In this document: positions 62,468 through 64,000 of the stretch, one piece after another
Numbering within the stretch: the first letter of the stretch is position 1
Layout of the letters: the number at the start of each line of letters is the position of its first letter
DNA from: Nocardia altamirensis NBRC 108246
GTDB lineage: Bacteria > Actinomycetota > Actinomycetes > Mycobacteriales > Mycobacteriaceae
Assembly: GCF_001612685.1 (NCBI RefSeq)
Contig: NZ_BDAY01000009.1
Span: forward strand, 226,899-290,898
Direction of reading: 5' to 3'
Length of the DNA stretch: 64,000 nucleotides
The notes under the pieces: generated by a model
Told to the model about the DNA's origin: nothing
What the model saw: only the letters and a program-made list of their open reading frames with translations
Databases searched by the model: none
Translations under genes and position numbers: made by a program

Positions 62468-62817
62468 CGCAGGAGCTCGAAGGCATCGATACGGCTGTCC
62501 CGCCGAGCGGCACCGGATGTATGGAATGCGAAGCCGCCGAAGGCTGGTGGGTGCACCTGCGCCGCTGCGCCCAGTGCGGGCACATCGGCTGTTGCGACAC
62601 CTCGCCCGAGCAGCACGCAACCAAGCACGCGAAAAACACCGGCCACCCGTTCATTCAGAGCTTCGAGCCCGGCGAGGACTGGTACTGGAACTTCCAGACC
62701 GAGGAGATGTACGGCGACGGACCGGAACTCGCACCGCCGACCAGCCACCCCGCCGATCAGGGCGCGCCAGGCCCGCGCGCCAGGGTGCCTGCGGACTGGC
62801 AGGCACACATCCACTGA
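62464..62817 (+). CDS. UBP-type zinc finger protein
   Basis: 117 aa. GCMECEAAEGWWVHLRRC, AQCGHIGCCDTSPEQHAT, and KHAKNTGHPFIQSF give the Cys/His zinc ligands of the UBP (BUZ) domain known from eukaryotic ubiquitin proteases. In bacteria without ubiquitin its partner is unknown. The start overlaps the kinase stop (ATGA), so it is part of the same operon. It ends at 62817. Confidence 0.92.
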   Translation: MTQELEGIDTAVPPSGTGCMECEAAEGWWVHLRRCAQCGHIGCCDTSPEQHATKHAKNTGHPFIQSFEPGEDWYWNFQTEEMYGDGPELAPPTSHPADQGAPGPRARVPADWQAHIH

Positions 62818-62902
62818 CTCGTGCGGCACCCGGTACGCTGCACCGAATGCGCCGGGCCTCCGGCCACCATCGAACCGACAGATCCACCGGGGAAAGCACG
62901 GT

Positions 62903-63334
62903 ATGAAGCGAACTTCCGCCCTCGTCCTAGCCATCGGGACGGCGGCTTTGCTGCTGGCAGGCTGCGGCGGGTCCTCGAACGACGCCGCCGATGCGAACGG
63001 GCTGCGCAAGGGCAGCTCGGCAACGAGCACGACGTCGGCGGCGGCCAAGCCGTCGACGTCCGCCGCCGCCTCCAGCACGGGCACGCCGCCCGCGAGCAAG
63101 TCGGACACCGGCGCGTCCGGCGCCGCGTCGAAGACCACCTGCGCCGAGTTCAAGACGCTCGACACCAACGCGGAGAAGGCGCTGATCGAGCAGATCCTGG
63201 CGGAGAACCCCGACAGCAAGTTCGCGGGCAGCCCGAATGTCGCGCTCGGCACGGCGAAGCTGGTCTGCCTGTCGGGCAGCGCCGCGAACACGTCGGTCGC
63301 GGTCGCCGTCGGGATCCTGCCCAAGGACAAGTAA
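62903..63334 (+). CDS. Small lipoprotein
   Basis: 143 aa. Lipobox LLAGC. A Ser/Thr/Ala/Pro-rich linker (residues 35-75) precedes a small domain with two Cys (TTCAEFKTLDTNAEKALIEQ, LVCLSG). No family recognised. Envelope protein. Confidence 0.82.
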   Translation: MKRTSALVLAIGTAALLLAGCGGSSNDAADANGLRKGSSATSTTSAAAKPSTSAAASSTGTPPASKSDTGASGAASKTTCAEFKTLDTNAEKALIEQILAENPDSKFAGSPNVALGTAKLVCLSGSAANTSVAVAVGILPKDK

Positions 63335-63379
63335 GTCCGCGGCTGCCGCCGTCCCGGCCACAGCCCGCCGTCGGCGCGG

Positions 63380-63385
63380 CAGAAT
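63380..63385 (+). promoter_or_regulatory. Putative -10 element of the ATPase gene (leaderless)
   Basis: CAGAAT with 6 nt to GTG 63392. Confidence 0.35.
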
Positions 63386-63391
63386 GGCACG

Positions 63392-64000
63392 GTGGCAGAA
63401 CTGGCGCTCACCGCTCGATTGAATCCGTCCGCGGCCGACGCACGCCGCGGCGTGGTGCGGCTGCATCCCGAGGCGCTCACCGCGCTCGGGTTGCGCGAGT
63501 GGGACGGCATCGCGCTGGTCGGCGCGCGGCGCACCGCCGCGGTGGTCGGGGTCGCCCCGGCGGGCACCCCCGCCGGGGTCGCGTTGCTCGATGATGTGAC
63601 GCTGTCCAATGCAGGCCTGCGTGAGGACGCGACCGTGGTGGTCGCGCCGGTCACCGTGTACGGCGCGAAGCAGATCTCGGTGAGCGGCTCGGTGCACGCC
63701 ACGCGCACTATCCCGGCGGCGACCCTGCGCCAGGCACTGCTCGGCAAGGTGGTGACCGTTGGCGACGCGGTCTCGCTGCTGCCCCGCGATCTCGGGCCGG
63801 ATATCAGCTCCGCCGCTGCCTCCCAAGCGCTTTCGCGCACCTTCGGCATCGCGTGGACCACCGAACTGCTCACCGTAACGACCACCGATCCACGCGGCCC
63901 GGTGAGCGTGCAACCGAACACCGCGGTGGTGTGGGGCGCAGGTGTGGTCGCCGCCAGAAACGCCGCCGATCGCGCGCTGGCCGGCACGCCGGTCCCGCAG
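63392..64000 (+). CDS. CDC48-like AAA+ ATPase (partial, N-terminal domain only)
   Basis: 203 codons to the window edge. The double-psi barrel N-domain (VVRLHPEALTALGLREWDGI, LLDDVTLSNAGLREDATV, VTVYGAKQISVSGSV) resembles the N-domains of CDC48/VAT ATPases such as mycobacterial Rv0435c. That gene neighbours pssA/psd in M. tuberculosis, as here. The AAA modules lie beyond 64000, so the family call rests on the N-domain and context. Confidence 0.75.
   Translation, partial: MAELALTARLNPSAADARRGVVRLHPEALTALGLREWDGIALVGARRTAAVVGVAPAGTPAGVALLDDVTLSNAGLREDATVVVAPVTVYGAKQISVSGSVHATRTIPAATLRQALLGKVVTVGDAVSLLPRDLGPDISSAAASQALSRTFGIAWTTELLTVTTTDPRGPVSVQPNTAVVWGAGVVAARNAADRALAGTPVPQ

Noticed and set aside
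62821..62902. Possible second zinc-finger piece (RCTECAGPP) after the UBP gene
   Set aside because: Only one CxxC, short, out of frame with the UBP gene and inside the leader of the next lipoprotein gene.

Overview
This is a 64 kb chromosomal window from a high-GC actinomycete of the Mycobacteriales, most likely a Nocardia (or a close Rhodococcus relative). The evidence is gene content and neighbourhood: an actinobacterial GroEL2 under two CIRCE operators, RamB, LpdC, LigB, FadE5, a PitA / small membrane protein / DUF3349 cluster, the pssA-psd pair with a CDC48-like ATPase nearby, WXG100 proteins with a polymorphic toxin, and many genes that appear to be leaderless. I recognised no rRNA, tRNA, CRISPR array or transposase.

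Layout. 1-6.2 kb: an amino-sugar locus. A sugar-binding lipoprotein (minus strand, cut by the window edge) faces a plus-strand run of SIS isomerase/deaminase, ROK kinase, NagA deacetylase, PfkB-family sugar-phosphate kinase and class II aldolase. The last two genes point to a tagatose-6-phosphate route and so to N-acetylgalactosamine. 6.4-17 kb: a nuclease-like gene between two copies of a 61-bp palindrome, ramB and ligB (divergent), pitA with DUF3349 genes, secreted proteins, and an MFS/TetR pair. 17-25 kb: fadE5 divergent from a complete urea ABC transporter operon (urtABCDE) behind two GlnR-like boxes, followed by a GntR regulator. 25-43 kb: metabolic and regulatory singletons: a NERD protein, regulator/enzyme pairs with palindromic operators, polysaccharide deacetylase, lpd, AraC regulator, M19 dipeptidase, prolyl oligopeptidase, and a decayed ZIP permease. 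43-53.6 kb: groEL2, glutamine-dependent NAD synthetase with a tiny upstream ORF, an HTH/Clp_N protein with a four-half-site operator, an ECF41-like sigma factor with a flavoprotein target, pssA-psd. 53.8-64 kb: a ketoacyl synthase III gene; a WXG100/toxin/immunity cassette between 52-bp direct repeats; a redox-signalling operon (receiver-flavoreductase fusion, cNMP-binding histidine kinase, UBP-type zinc finger); and the start of a CDC48-like ATPase gene.

The most interesting items are these. (1) The 2.6-kb WXG100-toxin-immunity cassette is bounded by near-identical 52-bp repeats and splits two minus-strand genes. (2) A family of four 61-bp palindromes sits at or near stop codons, and two of them bracket a nuclease-like gene. 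(3) The receiver-flavoreductase / histidine kinase / UBP zinc finger operon. (4) Tandem 75-80 bp and 24 bp repeats begin exactly at gene ends in the amino-sugar operon. (5) Many genes show a TANNNT-like -10 hexamer 6-7 nt before the start codon, implying leaderless mRNAs.

All functional calls are from reading the translated sequences by eye; no database search was run.
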